Source of the DNA: Entomortierella parvispora
Lineage: Eukaryota; Mortierellomycota; Mortierellomycetes; Mortierellales; Mortierellaceae
Length of the DNA stretch: 64,000 nucleotides
Assembly: GCA_963573315.1 (NCBI GenBank)
Contig: OY752151.1
Location: 930,001-994,000 of the forward strand
Reading direction: 5' to 3'
The notes beneath the pieces were generated by a model that was not told the origin of the DNA, ran no database searches, and saw nothing but the letters and a program-made list of their open reading frames with translations. Below, piece by piece: positions 42,447-55,161 of the stretch. The translations under genes and the position numbers were made by a program. Position 1 is the stretch's first letter; every line of letters starts with the position of its first letter.

Positions 42447-44529
42447 TTTGCTCGCAGCTGCCTTGAACCTTTACTGGTCTTTTTCGTCAGTTCATACCCA
42501 TTGCGATTCCCCCTCTTTTACTTTCCGTGCTTTGTATTCTGTCGTTTGTGAACCCTTCTGTTGCGTTTTTATTCAGCTCCTGTACCATTACTATTATTGC
42601 CTTTTCCTTTGTGATTTCTTGCTTGTACACTACTTTCGTTTAGGCGTCGCCTTTTGCTGTTATTTTTTATGGTGTTCTTCCTTTGCCCATTTTCTATTTC
42701 AGACCTTTCATTTGACGCTTTCAAGAAAGCAGTTCTTTCATTTTTTCTGTCAGGGTTTCTGTTTGCGGACTGATCCTCGTCTACGACTATTTTGTTTTGT
42801 AGCACTGCCATCTCTACGCTTTCTTATACCCGGCTTTCTTTTCTTTTTTTTTTTTTTTCCTACCTCTTCTTTTTCATTACCTCTTTTACTTTCCTTCGAG
42901 TTGATTCAGACATGTTATTTGGTTTTGTCACAACGTCAACGTACAACATCCTTGGGATGTTATCAAAAACCATTACCCGATTTCGGGCGGGGAAGAGTCC
43001 ACAGGAAGCAAGATCGTGGAACCAGATCAAACTTGTTACCCATGCATGCAATTTTTTTTCTTGCCGGCACAGCAAACATTTTGATCCACAAACAACATCA
43101 ACCAACATCAAACAACAGGCCTACACCTCACAACAACACCAACAACACGGCCATTACCAAGTGAACACCTTGCTATCGAACCGAAACAGACCTCCGAACG
43201 TACAAGGCTCCAGCAACCAAGCATCCAGCCCACTTCACATTGCCAAATCCAGCCACACTCGTTGCCCTTAATCCCAAAGTTGACTTCTCGGTCTTGATCC
43301 AAGTGGTACTTCTTTGTAGGATTGTTCAAAAGTTATCCTTTCCGGTCCAATTGCATTCTATATTACATTGCGAGTCATGACCCCTACTTGGAACTGCAAA
43401 TGCAGAAAGCAAAGCGATAGGATAATAAAATAAAAAATAAAAAATGATAATCGAATCTATGAAGAATTGTTCCGTTGAACACGCGAGCGACAATGGTATG
43501 CTGGCTTCGCCGCATGTCTCTTTCTTTTTTTTTTGTTGGGTTCCGAATGAAAAGGTAGAAAAGACGATAGGAGAAAGTCGAGGGTGTAGTGTTGGAACGC
43601 ACTCTAAACGGAAGGCATGGTATGGTAAACACAAAAAAAGTTTATCGTTGATAAACAACAATTTCCCCCCCTCTATCCTCCTCCTTCCCAAAGAGTCACC
43701 TTCTGGAGCGCGGAGAAGGCAAGGCATGGAAGAAATGAGGAATGAGGACAGAAAGAGTCTTTGATTCTCTAGAAAGGACAAGTGTGTGAACTGGCAAGTT
43801 GTTTGTTCTATCTGAGATGTAAAAAAGAAACGAAGGTAGAAAGAATTGGCGGCTGTGCCAGCAAAAGGAGCCGATCTGTTCAGTTCCGATTGCAAATGCC
43901 ATTTCCTCTCTCGGCCGTTTTCGAAGCTGGGTTCCGATGACAGCACCGAAAACTCTGAATAAAATTGAAGAAAATGTTCCGATGTCCCACCCGCACAGTC
44001 CACAGAGCGAAATTTCAGTTGACCTGGTTTTGTTGAGCGCAGCAGCTCATAGAAGCGTCATTCAAAGTACGGAGGGGGACGATCGGGAGACCTATGATAG
44101 GGAACCGGCGGATGATGATTGCTCGATTAAAAGTAAAAATAAATCTAGACTAACACCAACACAGACCATACCAGACTCGGTGATCTGCGTCCGTCCCGTT
44201 CGGTGCCACACGGTCCGAGCTGCTTTGTTGGGTTTGTCAGACGCCCAGTTGTGTCCTGGAAATTATAAAGGGAAGCCAGTTTCGCTGGTTGCATCCCTTT
44301 CTTCTCTTTTTTCCTAAACTTCTTAACTTTCATCCCGCGCTCTCTTTCTCCTATTCTCAATCATCGTCATCCTTTCTACTCGTACCTACCTTCTTTGCTG
44401 AACATGTCATCAATCTGCCGTAACGTCAGCGTGTTTTCTTCTGATCTCTGCTCTCGTTTTTTTTTGCGGTTCCCAAAGCCAGTTTTTTAACCTCATCTTT
44501 GACTATTAGATTCTTCACAAGCAACGTGG
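42447..44529. other. Long gene-free stretch before the NADH dehydrogenase gene
   Basis: About 2.1 kb. The first 450 bp are T-rich and probably the 3' untranslated region of the preceding gene. ORFs of 238 codons (plus, 42448-43164) and 225 codons (minus, 43326-44003) occur. Their Phe/Leu/Ser- or Lys/Arg-heavy composition matches T-rich and A-rich DNA rather than protein. Splice-like signals are no better than chance. I support no gene here. Confidence 0.45.
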
Positions 44530-46653
44530 ATGCCTCTCTGGTCATCCTGCCACGCAGGTCTTGCTAGGGCTTCTACTCGCTCTATTGCCATGCAGGGATT
44601 GCCTAGGACGCCTTTAAAATCATCGCTTTCCCTTAAAGGACCCGGATCTCCATCCAGGACCTTGACCACCATGACCAGGAAGCACTATCATTCTTCGCAA
44701 AGATCTCAACAGGCATCCGCCACCGCCACCATCCAGCCTTTTACAAATGCACCTTCCGCGACAGAGATCAACTCTTATTACTCGAACGCGTTTCTGAAGC
44801 AACAACAGAGGAGAGGCATCCGATCCGTGGGAAAGTCTCAAGGTAGGAAGGAGCAAAGATGATTACAAAATAGGGGGAGGATAGATCACACTAACTTTAT
44901 TGCAACACGAAGAACTGATGTAATTTTGACGTTCCGATTCGATATAGGCCGGGTGATGATTCTGGGTTCGGGATGGGGCGGATTCAAGCTGCTCAGAGAT
45001 ATGAACAAGGATGCATACCAGGTCGTGGCTGTGTCCCCACGGTAAGCTAGAACAGGGAAACAGGCCGATATCATCGGGTGCAAGAGGGGAGGGGAAGTGA
45101 ATGGGCTGCGCGTTTATTTTTTATTTGCCGTTTTTTATTCTCGTGAAGACGTGCTCCGCAAATCCATTTCGGGCGGAGCCGTTTCATTTCCCGCATTTAT
45201 TGTAACCAATGTATCGAAGGAGTCAAGGAACCGGGTTTTTTTTGTTTGGTACCATCATCTGATATAATAATGTCTTTCTCTTGTAGAAACCACTTTTTAT
45301 TCACGCCTCTATTGGCTTCGACGTCTGTGGGCACACTTGAATTCCGGTGTATCACTGAGCCTGTGAGAGGTTATACTCGGAATGTCGAATACCATCAGGC
45401 TTGGTGCGACTCTATCGATTTCGAACACAACAAGGTCGATTGTACCTTGAACCTCTCTTCCTCGCCAGCGGTCCATGTCTCCAAGTCTGCGAGGCAATTG
45501 TCGACTGAGGGCATGAACCAGTTGTCTTTGAATTATGATCATTTGATTATTGGCGTCGGATCCTATTCCAACACGTTCAACATCCCCGGTGTGAAGGAAC
45601 ACGCCTTCTTCTTGAAGGAGGTCTCGGACGCTCGCAAGATCCGATCTCGGGTCCTGGAATGTTTTGAGCGAGCGGAAATGTCGCGATCGGACGAGGAAAA
45701 GAACGGACTGTTGCATTTCGCCGTCGTGGGAGGCGGACCCACAGGGGTCGAGTTCTCATCCGAACTACATGATTTTATTCGCGAGGATTGTTCAAGACTG
45801 TTCCCGGGGTTAATGAACCATGTGACGCTGGCCGTCTATGATGTGGCGCCAACGATCCTGGCCAACTTTGACAAGTCGTTGGCGGAATACTGTATGAACA
45901 AGTTTCGTCGTTCAGGTATTGAGGTCCGAACAGGGACCGTGGTGGAAAGGGTTGAAGATGGAAAGTTGGTTCTGAAGGATGGAAAAGAGATTCCATTTGG
46001 ATGTTTGGTTTGGTCCACGGGGTTGACCGAGAATCCTCTCACGGCTTCGTTGGAGGGTAAGGTGCTGAAGTCGAAATCAAAGAGGATCCTGACGGATGAG
46101 TACCTTCGTGTTTTGGATCCGGAAGGAAAGGTGATCCCCAATGTGTACGGCTTGGGCGATTGTGCCACCATCAAAGGTAACAAGGGCCATCCTTCAATTG
46201 CTCCGAAACCTCATCCTTTAGGTAGATATACTGTACATTGCACTGACATTACGTTCACGTCTTGTAGACCACGAACTCCCTCAGACAGCACAGGTAGCGA
46301 ATCAGCAGGCCATTTACCTCCGCAAGGCCTTGAACAAGTTGGCCAAGCACCCTGAAAAATCCTTCACTGAGGTTGCGGCTCCATTCTCGTTCAAGAACTT
46401 GGGATCCATGGCGTACGTTGGCAACTGGGAGGCCGTCGTGGACATGACAAAGATCAACGAGAATGCCAAGGAATCTGGAAGGTTGGCTTGGATCTTTTGG
46501 CGATCGAGTTATATGACCATGACTGTGTCAGCCCGCAACAAGATGATCATCCCCATGTACTGGTTCCTGACCTGGGTCTTTGGACGGGATGTTTCGTCTT
46601 TCCAAGAGTATGATCGTCGCAAGAGATCAATGAACGCAGAGCGCGACGGTTAA
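44530..46653 (+). CDS. Alternative (type II) NADH dehydrogenase, mitochondrial
   Basis: Exons 44530..44842, 44948..45041, 45287..46176 and 46268..46653 join to 560 residues. The N-terminus is basic and Ser/Thr-rich, a mitochondrial presequence. The FAD-binding VMILGSGWGGFKLL and the NAD-binding VVGGGPTGVEFSSEL are the two Rossmann GxGxxG motifs. The FAD-contacting VYGLGDCAT lies before the last exon. The C-terminus (MYWFLTWVFGRDVSSF) is the membrane-anchoring helix seen in NDI1/NDE1. The enzyme passes electrons from NADH to ubiquinone without pumping protons. Whether it faces the matrix (NDI) or the outside (NDE) cannot be told. No EF-hand is visible. Confidence 0.93.
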
Positions 46654-47290
46654 ATATCTCCAAAAGTAGCAGAGTCGGGCGATCTACTTTCTGAATAGAC
46701 TCTGATCGACCACTTTGGTTATGACCCTTCACTTCAATGGCACGCGACCAACTTTTTTTTGGTTCTCCTTTCCCCTTCCCCCCCTTGATTCTAGCACCTT
46801 GTTATGACGAAAACATAATAGACCGTCTTGTTAATTAGACGCCATGCTTTCCCCCACTTCCCCTTGAACTTTCATTTCATTTCATTTCAAGTCAATTTGA
46901 TTTGTTACAGTTGCTCTTTAGTATGAAAATGTGTCATAGCAAAGTGTTTGTCGTTACTGAGATGTTTCTCGTTTTCTTTTGGTGAATTGGATGAAATAAC
47001 CAAATGTCCCTTCATTTACCCCTCGTCCCCCTCTTTCCCCCTCCCCTTCCCCCCCCTGTATTGTCCTTCATTTTCTTTTTGCTCGACAAGAGAGGTATTT
47101 TTTTTTGTTCCCCATGTTCGTCCGAATAATGTATACAAAAATGACCAAAAAAAAAAGTGTCATCTGGACGGCGTGATGATGATGATGGCGGCTGTCGTAG
47201 AGGTAGCAGTAATAGCTGCTGTAATTGTAGTTGCAGTTGTGGTAGTTGTAGTGCTGGTGATGTCGGATATGTTGAATAGAGGAGGTAGGT
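46654..47290. other. Convergent 3' regions, no gene
   Basis: 637 bp between the stop codons of the NADH dehydrogenase (plus) and the NIPA transporter (minus). C-rich and T-rich runs occur at 47000-47060. ORFs here are short and repetitive (GATG/GTAG runs). It probably holds both polyadenylation sites. Confidence 0.5.
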
Positions 47291-50200
47291 TTAATGGCGA
47301 CCGCCACTGTTCATCATCATCCTTCGCCTCCGGCCTTCCTCCTCCTCTGCCAACAGATCGTCTTCTCCAAATGAGCCAAAAGTCGCACCTCCATTTGCGT
47401 GATGGCCTCCACGGACCTCATGCACGCCGCCTTCCTCTTCTTCCGTGTCTTCATCCTCCTCTTCCCTCAACTGCGTCAGACCTAAGCTCTCCTCGTCAAA
47501 GGCGTTCAAGAGCGTAGATTCCCTGGAGGCACGACGATCTGCATAACCATGATGGTGATGACCAGCCGTGCTGCTTCCCGTCGTGATCGCGGCTCCATTC
47601 TTGACATGGGCTGTAGATTCGACCACGGGATGTTGTGCATTGTTGAGAAGCAAGACGCCCGAGAAGATGGTACCGAATCCACAGAACAAAGAGACCACGT
47701 TCACGGTCGAGGTTGTGTTGAATCCCTGGAACAAGATCACGGATGCTGTGATGGTCGCCGTCGTAAACATGACATAGTAGATTGGCATGACACTAAAAGA
47801 AAGAAAAAAAAGAAAGAAAGATTAATTCTTTCATCCCACCACCAAAATGACATTTTTTGAAAACGTGGCGGGAAAAAAAAAAAAAGAAGAGCGTGTGACT
47901 TACACGTTGGTCGAGAACATGTCCAAGGCCTTGTTAAAGTAGTTCATCTGGGTCACGATGCAAACTGCGACCATGATGGCAAAGAAATAGGTCGAAGGGT
48001 GCGTCAGCTGATTCGTGCCCGCAAAAGTCAGCTTCAATGCAATTCCGAATCCCTTGGACGCCATGACCGTGATCGAGCCCACAAGGGAGCAAATCGAGAT
48101 GTTGACTACTGGCGTCTTGTTGCCGTATTTAGGTACCACTCTGTAGATCATAAATGTCGAGAAGCCCAGTACGAATAAGCTGTACATCATGAACGCTATA
48201 CATAGAGAAAAGGAAGAGAAAGTGGATACGTAGGATTAGTTTCCGAGACTTGCGCCAGTTGGGGGGTTTGTTCAGTAAATGATGCGAAAGGGTCCTTAAT
48301 CCAAAAAGATCGAGGTTTCCATGTCCTTTTCTTTCCTCCATCACAGCCCAAAAAAAATCAACCCACGGATCATCCTTGCGCCACTTGAACACTCCGCACA
48401 TGCAGCACCCCTAACACAAACACACAAAACAGCCCAAGATCAGGCATCCACGCTTGAGCAAAGAATGTCCGAAATAGGGGGCTGGCCAATGCTTTTCTCT
48501 CATTCAGAGTCCCTGCTCTGACTTTTTTCTTTTTTTGGGCGTAGGCGTCACTTGTTGGGCTGTAGAAAATTTGGGCGTAATCACTCTTTGTCTCGACATC
48601 CCGATCTTCAAAAACCGAGAGCCACTGATGCCTATGTTTCTGTTTTCCTGGAGAATGCTGTAGGGTCCTTTGTCCCTGATCCTGGTCCTGGTCCTGGTCC
48701 GGATTCCGGTTATTCCAGTTCCAGGTCCTGCTCTTGCGCCCACAACGGTCCAAAGCGAACAGGGGGCAACGAAAAAGAACAAAAAAAAAGGGTTGCACAA
48801 AACATAAACCAGACACAAATAGAATTCAGACAGAGGCGGGAGTGCCCTTGAACTCTTGTGTTGGCTAGCACCAAAATAAATGAACGTTTTTCTTTTCCTT
48901 CTGTCCAGACAATTGTTTCCCTCGTGAACTCTTTTTGATTGCTCAGAAATATATGCTCCGTCCCCCCGAAGGGCCCAAAAAAAAAAAAAGAAAAACCTCT
49001 CCTCCTCCACTTTCAGATGATTCTGTGTGGAGGCACTGTCGCCACTCCGCTCCATTTCTGCTTGATCATCTTGAATACACTAGCCCATGGCTGCATGGCT
49101 GTGCTTACTGCTCAAAAGAAGAAGTGCTCCATTGTTCCGTTTGTCCTGTCCAACTGTCCTTTGCTGTGTGCGTGTGCCTCCTCCCCCTCTCCTCCTCTTT
49201 TCCCCTCCATCATGATCTTGAACCCCTTGCACTTTTGTTCTTTTTTCCAACAGTGAAAAAAAAAAAATCCTTCCTTCCTGCTCTCCAGCAGGGTCCCGTC
49301 CAAAGCGCAACGAATAAAAAACCGAAGGAACAGTAGCCATTGGGAGATCATTTTTACCTGGTTGAAGAGCAAAGTCAAGAATCTGGTCCACAGATTGAAT
49401 CTCCTTGTCTTCAGGCGCGTGCAGTACAATGATAACGGATCCAATCAGACAGAGTGCACATCCGACCTTGCCCACAATGCCGAGTTTCTCGTGCAAGAAA
49501 AATGATGCCAAGACAGCACTACAACAAAGTTTTAAAGAAGACAGAATCATAATTAGTTGAATGTATCATAAATAAAGAAGGCATTTGGACCCTTTCCTCC
49601 ACCCTCCCCCTTTGCTGCAGGGTGATTGACAAGGGATATGGAAGGAAGGGGTGGACAAGATGAAAGGTCAAAGTGGGGTGAAAGCTGGGTGATCTCTCTT
49701 TGCTGTTTTGTTTGCTGGTGGTGGTGGTGGTGGTGGTGGTGGTGGTGATGAAAACCTCTTTGAAATCTCTCGATCCCCCCTCATCCACTCTTTCTCTCTT
49801 TCTCTCTGTCTCCTGTGAGGATCCCTTTTTTTTGAGATTTCCTTGGTTTGAAATTGCTGTCCATGATGTCTACAACTGATATACGTTGATATCGGTATCC
49901 GGTATGTAAACGTGTTCTCTCGACATGATGTCGGACCACACCAGTCAGCTAGTTCCCCAGTCTAGCATTCCCTTTTCCCAATTCTCCGTGTCAAAAGGAC
50001 TACACTGGCGGCCTTTTCCTTGTTGAACGAGCGTTGCTGATGCTCCTCCGGTGAAAGCATTCTCAGTCGCGCCAGGCACATTGAATCGCCAAAGGAAGGA
50101 AGCGGGAAGGCGAGAGACAGAGACAGAGAGAGGGAAAAAAAAAAAAAAAAAAAAAAAAAGTCCAGAGTCGTAGGCCAAGGCTGGATACATCCTGTTGTGT

Positions 50201-50912
50201 TTGCAGTCCAGAGAGTATCGGTCCTGGTCCCCCTCCAGTTATGCACCAACAGCAAACGGACAAATCGCAGCGTAAAAATAGACACATTGTGAAGCACTGG
50301 GTGCACTTTGACAGGGAAGGAGGTGGGGGGCAGAAACGTTACCCAATGATGACACTGAGGGCGCCTAGTGGAGTCACCAAAATAGCCGGTGCAAACGAAT
50401 AGGCGGCAAAGTTGGCAATCTCACCGGCGGCCACTGTTGGTTGACGGGAAGAGGAGGTAGTAGGCAGCTGTTAGCATCTCGTCCATCAAGTGATTTGCAC
50501 GTCTCGAGGGGCGGGGGGGAGGCGTGAGCAGGCATGCGAGAGGAAAAGGGAGAGAGGGGTATGCACGGCATGGGGGAGGACAGGACAAAAAAAGACGTCG
50601 ACGAGAGACAGAGAGAGAGAGAGTAATGTGGAAAATAAAAAGGGACGACGGGGGTAGGTGTGTAAAGGAAGCAGTGCAATGTCAATTACTGGTGAGCATT
50701 CCCAAGAGCCAGATGGGGTTCTTGAGGAACAGGTACTGATCCGAGGCAGAGCCATGTCCGCCGTGGCGCGAGGTCGAGTCGATGAGACCCTTCTTTGTGA
50801 TGACGAACGAGATGCCGATCATGAGCGAGGAGGACACGGCCAGCATGAGCCCCACGTACTTGTCGTGCTGAGCATCCAAGGAGACGGCGGAGGCGTCGTC
50901 TGGACTGGACAT
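47291..50912 (-). CDS. NIPA-type magnesium transporter
   Basis: Exons 50912..50690, 50433..50343, 49518..49358, 48195..47904 and 47792..47291 join to 422 residues. The N-terminus has the NIPA start ([21 protein letters not shown]), then [21 protein letters not shown], the signature of the Mg_trans_NIPA family. Later membrane segments include [19 protein letters not shown] and the [20 protein letters not shown] block. About nine hydrophobic helices are expected, followed by a hydrophilic C-terminal tail of about 120 residues that is acidic and His-rich ([24 protein letters not shown]). Introns of 256, 824, 1,162 and 111 nt are much longer than the roughly 95-nt norm here. Every junction is GT-AG and the phases agree. 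Confidence 0.9.
49716..49746 (+). repeat. (TGG)10 microsatellite in a NIPA intron
   Basis: About ten uninterrupted TGG triplets inside the 824-nt second intron of the NIPA gene. Confidence 0.85.
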
Positions 50913-51836
50913 TGTGATTGATGTGAGGAGGGTGAGATGGAGAGAGGGAGAAGGCGGAGGAGGAAGGAAAGGAAGGAAGGAAAGAAAGAAAGAAGGACAA
51001 AAGAGCGCGCGCGTGAGAGTGGATGGATGAGAGTGTGCTCTTTAAGAAGGAAGAAAAAGAAGAAAAAGAAGAAAAAAACGTGGGAGAGGAGGAGGAGGAG
51101 GAGGAAGAGGAGGAAGAGAGACGAAACCAAATACAAGCAGGCAGGGTTGAGGTCGTAACAGAGGAGAAGAGAGATGAGAGAAGAAAGAAGAGGAAAAGGA
51201 TGAGGTGGGGATGGACGGAAAGAGGGAAGGAAGGAGAGAAGGAAGAAAGCAAAGAAAAGCAAAGGGACAAGGGAAGAAGAGACAGGACAAAAAAAAGAGA
51301 GAGCAGAACAACCACCATGGTTCGTTCTCGTTTCTTTGTTCTCGCTGCTGCTCCCCCAACCGACAGGCAGACAGGCAGGCAAGACACGACAGCACAGACA
51401 CGGCAAGGCAAGACACGACAACAAGGACCAGCAACGACCGCCCCGGGACAGGCAGGCCAGACCGGGATCGAGCTGCTTGCTTGTCTGCTTGCTTTGCTTC
51501 ACCTGCATACTGTAATATCGTCTACTGTAGTCGTTGGTCGTCTACACAGGACAAGGTACAGGGAAGAGCAATTGCCAATTACCACGGCTATATTGCGTGG
51601 AACACCAATCCGGCGCTAGTGGATGTGTCCATGAAGGGCCTTCATGAACCATGAATCGGGGCTCTTTTTCCGCTCGCTGCAACCTAGTAGCAGACAAGAA
51701 AGAGAAGAAGAGAGAGAGACACACGCTGACAGACACGCACTCACACACACACCGGCAGGGTCTCTTTCCACCTTGGCCGTTGTTTCTTCACTGCACGTGA
51801 CCCGCTATTTTTACATGCACACACATACACCCTCAT

Positions 51837-51871
<35 letters not shown>

Positions 51872-52020
51872 TGCACGCGTCTTCTCTCCTTTTCATTCCG
51901 TCCCCTGTCCCCTGGGCAACACATCCATGCACCCTGGCTAGCCGTTGACATTCCCATCCACGCCAGCCGGTCCCGTGTAGTATCTTTTATCTTGCCCACA
52001 CACGTTCGCGCCCCTCGACA
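50913..52020. promoter_or_regulatory. Divergent region between NIPA and IRC3-like genes, with purine tract and CA repeat
   Basis: 1,108 bp with head-to-head genes on both sides. From 50926 to about 51310 the plus strand is overwhelmingly purine (GGAA, GAAA, GAGG steps), so the minus-strand NIPA leader is polypyrimidine. ORFs of 130-240 codons in this tract are low-complexity translations of the repeat. A (CA)14 run lies at 51838-51866, close to the IRC3-like start. No gene is supported. Confidence 0.55.
51838..51866 (+). repeat. (CA)14 microsatellite
   Basis: 29 bp of alternating CA about 155 bp before the start codon of the IRC3-like helicase gene. Confidence 0.9.
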
Positions 52021-55000
52021 ATGCTACGCGTGCTGCCCATCCAGCGCTGTCTTGCTGCCCAAAGGGGCTCATGGGCTCGACTCGGACATATTGGTCCCAA
52101 TTCGCCACCATTTCGACCTCCTTCTCATTCCGCTCTAGGAACTTGGGTCCGGCCCCAAGGACAACGCCGACCGCTGTCTCATGCCAAGCTGATGGAAACA
52201 CAACCCGAGTCGGTCCTGGCGGAGGAGACGCTGGTGGCCAAGCTGCCACGGTTGGAGGCCCCTGCAGCCAGTGTTGCTGTTGGCACAGCGCGTAAAACAA
52301 GGAAAACACCGAAAAAGGAAGAGTCGCCAAAAAAGACCAAAGGCAGAAAATCTGCTGCCACGTCGGGAGAGGAGCTGCCCGCAGAAGCGCCTCTGGTCAT
52401 CGACACCGTCCTCCGGCCATATCAGCAAGAGTGCATCGATGCATGCCTTGCCAAGCTCAAGGAGGGGGTCATGCGGCAGATCGTCTCGCTACCCGTTGGA
52501 AGTGGCAAAACGGTATAAACCCTTTGCTGCGCGCAATAAGTTCTATCTATACATTCATTCAAGCAGAACCGCTTACATTCTAGTCTTTCCCCCGGGTCCT
52601 CCTCTTAGGTCATCTTTTCGCATCTCATGAAGCAAGTTCCACCGCCATCTCCAGGAGCAACAAAAACCCTTATTCTGGCGCATCGACAGGAGCTACTCAA
52701 CCAGACGCGGAGCCACGTACTACGCAGTGGTGCCGGACTGGTGAGTGAAAACAAGAGGCATACGTACTATGCCTACGTACCAAGCCATGCCCATAGAGAA
52801 AACGTATATCCTTGATGATGGCTGATGCTTTGTTTGCATTTTCCTCCCGCAGACTGTCTCCATTGATCAAGGAAGCAAAAAAGCAGACATGAGTGCCGAT
52901 GTTATTGTGGCCAGTGTGCCGACATTGGGTCGCCTGAATTCAAATCGTCTCGCAAAGTATGATCCAAAAGATTTCAAGTGCATCATCATTGACGAAGCCC
53001 ACCACGCCGCTGCAGATTCCTACTTGAGGATCCTGACTCATTTCGGCGCAAACGTTCCAGAGACCAAGATCTTTGTCTATGGATGCTCGGCCACAGTGAG
53101 ACGACACGATGGCGTCAAGCTGGGGGGCGTTTTTGACTACATCTCGTATCACAAAAGCTTTATCACCATGATTGACGACAAATGGTAACGAGTAGAGAGA
53201 CTAGTGCCCTCGGTCATGTCGTTGCATCATGTTCCCCATAGGCCATGTTCAAGCTTAGCTGACCTCTTCGTATCTTTTATTAGGCTGTGCGGACTAAAAG
53301 TATCAACCATCAAGACTGAATTTGACCTGCAAGATGTCAAGACCCAGCAGGGCGACTTTGCAATCAAAGATCTCTCCAAGAAGGTCAATACTGACACCCG
53401 AAATGATGTTATTGTTCGCAGCTACATGACCTACTGCAGTATGTGCTCTTTTCTTGTCTCTTCCCTTTATATGAGAGTTTTGCATATACCGAAGGGAGAC
53501 TCAACGGATTGCTCTTTGAAGAGTTATTAACCTTAACATCTTTTTTAGAGGAACGAAAGTCGACTGTGGTGTTTGCGGTAGATATCGACCATCTGGAAAC
53601 GCTGGCGAAAGTGTTTCGAGGATATGGATATGATGCCCGCGGACTCTCTAGCAATACCCCTGATGATGAGCGACGGGCCATGCTGCAAGATTTCCGCGAT
53701 CGCAAGTTCCCAGTGATTGTAAACTGTGGAATCTTGACAGAAGGAACCGGTAATGGGAGCAAAAGAACTGCGTTTTCTATTCTTTTTTTTTTTTTCTTTT
53801 TTTTTTGGCTCTCACATCACCAGTCCTAACACGAGTTTTCTTTTTTGCCATAGATATCCCTGTGATTGATTCCATTATCATGGCCAGGCCGACAAAGTCC
53901 AATGTTTTGTTTCAGCAAATGTTGGGACGAGGCATGCGACTACACCCTGACAAGGAAGATTGCCTCGTCCTCGACTTTGTGGATGTCGTTCGTGGAGATG
54001 GGCTCGTAACCGTACCGACTTTACTGGGACTGGACACCGATGCGATTCTCCATGGTATGAAGAGGAGTGTAGCCTTTTTTTTTTTTTTTTTCAGTTGTTG
54101 CCGCTTTCTTTCGGTGAAAAAGTACTAACTCGATTTACTATGATGTACTAGGAGACAAACTGATCCATGACCAATTGGATGTCGATGCTATTCGACAGGA
54201 AGAGTTGGCAGCGATTGAGAAGGATATTGAGGGGGAGAAACAAATGTACCATCCATTGGTCGAGACCGAAGAGGAAGAGTATTTCGACAACAGGACAAAA
54301 CAAATGGTGGCACGGATACGAGTCCTTGAGTACGACAACCCTTACCAGCTGATTGATGACGCGAGTGGTATCCCCCGCGGGATCTGGGAAATGTCGACAA
54401 ACGCCTGGGTCTATGTTGGCGACAATGCTTATGTGTTGTCTTGCAAAGAGGACACATTTAAAATTGAGAAATCATCCGAGGACGGACTTTATTTCTGCAC
54501 AAAGCGGACAAAGATCACGACTCAAGACCGGGAAGAGCATGCGTATCAGAACAGTGGAAAGTCTGGTGGGGGCGGGAGCAGATGGAGTCGTTCAAAGGGA
54601 TCTCAGATCATCTCCAAGGGGAAAGAGTTGCCAATCCGATCGGATACCCTGGAAGACTGTGTACATGGCGTTGATACTTGGATCTCCAAGAATATGGGCC
54701 ATCAACCAGAGTTGATTGGACGGTTTGCAAAGTGGCGAAGAAAGCCAGCCTCTGAAGCTCAACTTCGATTCCTCGCAAAGCTTGGGTACATGGATGATCC
54801 AGTCCAGGTGGCTCTCTCTGAAATACCACCAGCCCCAGCCCCAGTCCCAACCCCAAAGCCAGCCCTCGACCCATCCTCGGTTGACAATGGTAACGGAAAG
54901 AGATCAAGACTGAAGCAGTTGAGGCAACAGGCCAAGGAGGCCAAGGAGGCTCTTCGGGAGCAGAAACGGCGAATGGCACAGGAAAAGACACAGCGCATCA

Positions 55001-55161
55001 AACTGACCAAGGGTCAAGCCGCCAATATCATCACTCGACTGGTCAATGGTGCTGGCAAACGGTGGGCTGCGATTAACAGTGCCAAAATCAAGAAGGCAAA
55101 GGTCCTGGCCTCGCAAATCGGGGTGGATACCGGTCCCATCCCCAAATATCACAATGTGTAA
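52021..55161 (+). CDS. IRC3: IRC3-like mitochondrial DEAD/DEAH helicase
   Basis: Seven exons, 52021..52512, 52609..52740, 52853..53184, 53284..53438, 53549..53749, 53854..54054 and 54152..55161, join to 840 residues; the six introns are 96-112 nt. The start is basic and hydrophobic (MLRVLPIQRCLAAQRGSWAR), a likely mitochondrial presequence. Superfamily 2 motifs appear in order: RPYQQECIDACLAKL, walker A LPVGSGKTV (split by intron 1), LILAHRQELL, DEAH in IIIDEAHHAAADS, the SAT of YGCSATVRR, and motif VI QQMLGRGMRLHPD. Irc3 is a branched-DNA helicase that maintains mitochondrial DNA. The C-terminal 330 residues end in a Lys/Arg-rich coiled segment (LRQQAKEAKEALREQKRR), longer than in yeast. Assignment to the family is firm and orthology to IRC3 is likely. 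Confidence 0.88.

Noticed and set aside
43326-44003. A 225-codon minus-strand ORF before the NADH dehydrogenase gene
   Set aside because: The translation is Phe/Ser-rich and mirrors A+T-rich non-coding DNA. It has no motif and overlaps other random ORFs.
50686-51508. ORFs of 229 and 241 codons antisense to the purine tract
   Set aside because: They are Leu/Ser/Phe low-complexity translations of a polypyrimidine repeat and overlap the real NIPA first exon in another frame.
51838-51866. CA/TGG/GAAG repeats as a CRISPR array or telomere
   Set aside because: They are simple microsatellites without spacers or a telomere-like unit, and a CRISPR array is not expected in a fungal nuclear genome.
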